Positions 6,403 through 7,632 of a stretch of DNA of 7,632 nt are shown piece after piece. Position 1 is the first letter of the stretch. Each line of letters opens with the position of its first letter. Both the position numbers and the translations under genes were made by a program. The notes below the pieces were generated by a model. The model was given only the letters and a program-made list of their open reading frames with translations. It did not search any database and had not been told where the DNA came from. Source of the DNA: Candidatus Acidiferrales bacterium (GTDB lineage: Bacteria; Acidobacteriota; Terriglobia; Acidiferrales; UBA7541); the NCBI GenBank assembly GCA_955651735.1, contig CATPAM010000290.1, forward strand, positions 1 through 7,632, given 5' to 3'.

Positions 6403-6984
6403 ATGAACGCGTCCACCGAAGAAATCCGCCGCCAGCTGGAGGAAAGTGCTCGCGTCAAGCAGGCTTTTCCCGATGTCTTGCTTCAAAGGATTCTGCAATT
6501 TGCGCAAAAATGCGCGGCGGCTTTGCGCGCTGGCGGCAAAGTCGTGTTCTTTGGCAACGGCGGCAGCGCCGCAGATGCGTTGCACCTCGCGGCAGAGCTG
6601 GTGGTGAAATTGCGAGACGACCGGCGCGGATTGGCGGCGCTGGCGTTGACCACCAATCCGTCGGTGCTGACTGCAGCGGGAAATGATTACGGGTTCGAGC
6701 AGATTTTCGCACGGCAGATCGAATCGCTTGTTTCGGCGCAGGATGTGTTGGTCGCTCTCTCCACCAGCGGTGAGAGCGCAAACATGGTGCGAGGAATCGA
6801 AGCAGGGCGCGGGCGGCGCGCTTTTCTGGTCGCGCTGACGGGTGAGTCGGGCGGAGCGCTGGCGAGCAAGGTGGACCTGCTGCTGAACGTTCCTTCGCGC
6901 GATTCCCAGCGCATTCAGGAAGCGCACATCACTATCGGGCACATCGCTTGCTCGCTGATCGAGCTGCTCGCTCTGCGGGAGTAA
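6403..6984 (+). CDS. gmhA: Phosphoheptose isomerase (sedoheptulose-7-phosphate isomerase)
   Basis: A 193-residue SIS-domain enzyme that converts sedoheptulose 7-phosphate to D-glycero-D-manno-heptose 7-phosphate, the first step towards ADP-heptose for lipopolysaccharide core or GDP-heptose for glycans. The phosphate-binding GNGGSAAD is at 51-58 and STSGES at 120-125. His61, Glu65, Gln172 and His180 are all present and occupy the zinc and catalytic positions known from E. coli GmhA, with the same numbering as I remember it. AGNDYGFEQIFARQ (92-105) and SRDSQRIQEAHI are family motifs. Length matches single-domain GmhA. The ATG starts six bases after the dehydrogenase stop with only a weak AGG-type ribosome site (overlapping the upstream stop), which suggests translational coupling in a two-gene operon. 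The later pathway enzymes (HldE/HddA, GmhB, HldD) are not in the window, so the type of heptose nucleotide made cannot be said. Confidence 0.94.
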   Translation: MNASTEEIRRQLEESARVKQAFPDVLLQRILQFAQKCAAALRAGGKVVFFGNGGSAADALHLAAELVVKLRDDRRGLAALALTTNPSVLTAAGNDYGFEQIFARQIESLVSAQDVLVALSTSGESANMVRGIEAGRGRRAFLVALTGESGGALASKVDLLLNVPSRDSQRIQEAHITIGHIACSLIELLALRE

Positions 6985-7010
6985 CTGCGACTCTGCTTCC
7001 AGGTCTACTT

Positions 7011-7632
7011 CTATTTCGTTGTTATCAAGGCAGCCCGCGCGGTCGCGAACGGCATTACCGCTTCGAGCAGTATCGGGGTCCGCGCAGCGTCGTTGGCAAG
7101 GTACAGCGCGAAATGGGCGTCCTTCAATTCCGCTCCCGCGTCGAACACGCGAATTTCGATCTTGGAAGCGGAGAAGCTGCCCGCCGGCACCGTAATATTT
7201 TGCGCCAGGCCGTCGAGCCGCGCGCTAACCTCGTACAATTTGTGGCCGTCATAGACCGGGCCGCGCACTTCGTGAGTCTTCGCCCAATCCACGGTGCGCA
7301 AATATTGCATCAGCCCCAGGGGGTCGCGGGTTCCCGGCAGGACTCGAGTCTGCGTCACGTTTGCCGTGGCGCGCTCCGCGCCGGTCGTCGTCATACGTTG
7401 GATGGATTCCTGTTTCTCTCCCCGCTCGTCTAAATGCATTTCATATTGCAGGCACGAGAGATTGGCTGCATCGCTGTAGGAATCAAACTGATCGTCGAGC
7501 TCGAAGATCATGCGCAGAGGATTCTCGGTACGCGCGAAGGCTTGCAAATGCCAGGCATTCTTTCCGAAGAAGTTGCGGCGGTCGACAATTTGCAGGCGCA
7601 GGGGCTCTCGCCGAACGATATCGAGATCATTC
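7011..7632 (-). CDS. DUF3108 domain protein, C-terminal part (5' partial)
   Basis: The frame stays open to the window edge, so this is the last 206 residues of a longer protein whose N-terminus (a signal peptide would be expected) is outside. Visible traits fit DUF3108: an alternating beta-rich pattern, NAWHLQAFARTENPLRMIF followed by ELDDQFDSYSD near the window edge, RDPLGLMQYLRTVDW in the middle, a YEV strand, ITVPAGSFSASKIEI, and a final FALYLANDAARTPILLEA strand pair. DUF3108 proteins are predicted periplasmic or outer-membrane-associated beta-sheet proteins of unproven function. A TTG at 7547 exists but the similarity continues upstream of it. The gene converges with gmhA, the stops being 26 bases apart, and I see no clear terminator between them. 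Confidence 0.7.
   Translation of the reverse strand, partial: NDLDIVRREPLRLQIVDRRNFFGKNAWHLQAFARTENPLRMIFELDDQFDSYSDAANLSCLQYEMHLDERGEKQESIQRMTTTGAERATANVTQTRVLPGTRDPLGLMQYLRTVDWAKTHEVRGPVYDGHKLYEVSARLDGLAQNITVPAGSFSASKIEIRVFDAGAELKDAHFALYLANDAARTPILLEAVMPFATARAALITTK

Noticed and set aside
6304..6942. Minus-strand open frame of 212 codons opposite gmhA
   Set aside because: It is antisense to gmhA, whose zinc-site residues are all present, and shows no recognisable domain.
1..7632. CRISPR array, transposon ends, tRNA or phage genes
   Set aside because: No regularly spaced direct repeats, transposase motifs, cloverleaf-like segments or phage proteins were seen on either strand.

Overview
The window is a chromosomal stretch of a high-GC bacterium and carries mainly enzymes that make nucleotide sugars for surface or secreted polysaccharide. 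Protein flavour and the gene mix (UGD with a GFGGFCFPKD catalytic loop, a geranylgeranyl-reductase-like flavoprotein, CpsB-type PHP phosphatase, DUF3108) suggest a soil Gram-negative, most likely an acidobacterium. That assignment is from memory of family members, and no rRNA or marker gene here tests it. I see no tRNA, rRNA, CRISPR array, insertion sequence or phage gene.

Layout, left to right: (1) the 3' part of an FAD-dependent oxidoreductase of the geranylgeranyl reductase superfamily, + strand; (2) UDP-glucose 6-dehydrogenase (UGD), +; (3) UDP-glucuronate decarboxylase (UXS), - strand, tail to tail with UGD; (4) a YdcF/DUF218 protein, +, divergent from UXS, which appears to lack a core segment of the fold; (5) a CpsB/YwqE-type PHP-domain tyrosine phosphatase, -, tail to tail with the DUF218 gene; (6) a 306-base divergent intergenic region; (7) a WbpA-type UDP-N-acetylglucosamine 6-dehydrogenase, +; (8) GmhA sedoheptulose-7-phosphate isomerase, +, six bases downstream; (9) the 3' part of a DUF3108 protein, -, convergent with gmhA and running out of the window.

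Taken together, UGD and UXS supply UDP-glucuronate and then UDP-xylose from UDP-glucose. The WbpA-like enzyme supplies a UDP-N-acetylhexosaminuronate. GmhA makes the first committed intermediate of ADP- or GDP-heptose. CpsB-type phosphatases reset the tyrosine kinase that controls polysaccharide chain export. No glycosyltransferase, Wzx/Wzy, polysaccharide export protein or kinase is visible here, so this is a precursor and regulation cluster, not a complete export locus. Strands alternate repeatedly, so at least four transcription units are needed.

I found no convincing novel system. The points most worth a second look are the in-frame gap in the DUF218 protein with a perfect inverted repeat at the gap, the UXS/DUF218 divergent promoter region with a TGCCA-AC-TGGCA palindrome, and the mixed-strand arrangement of the sugar genes.
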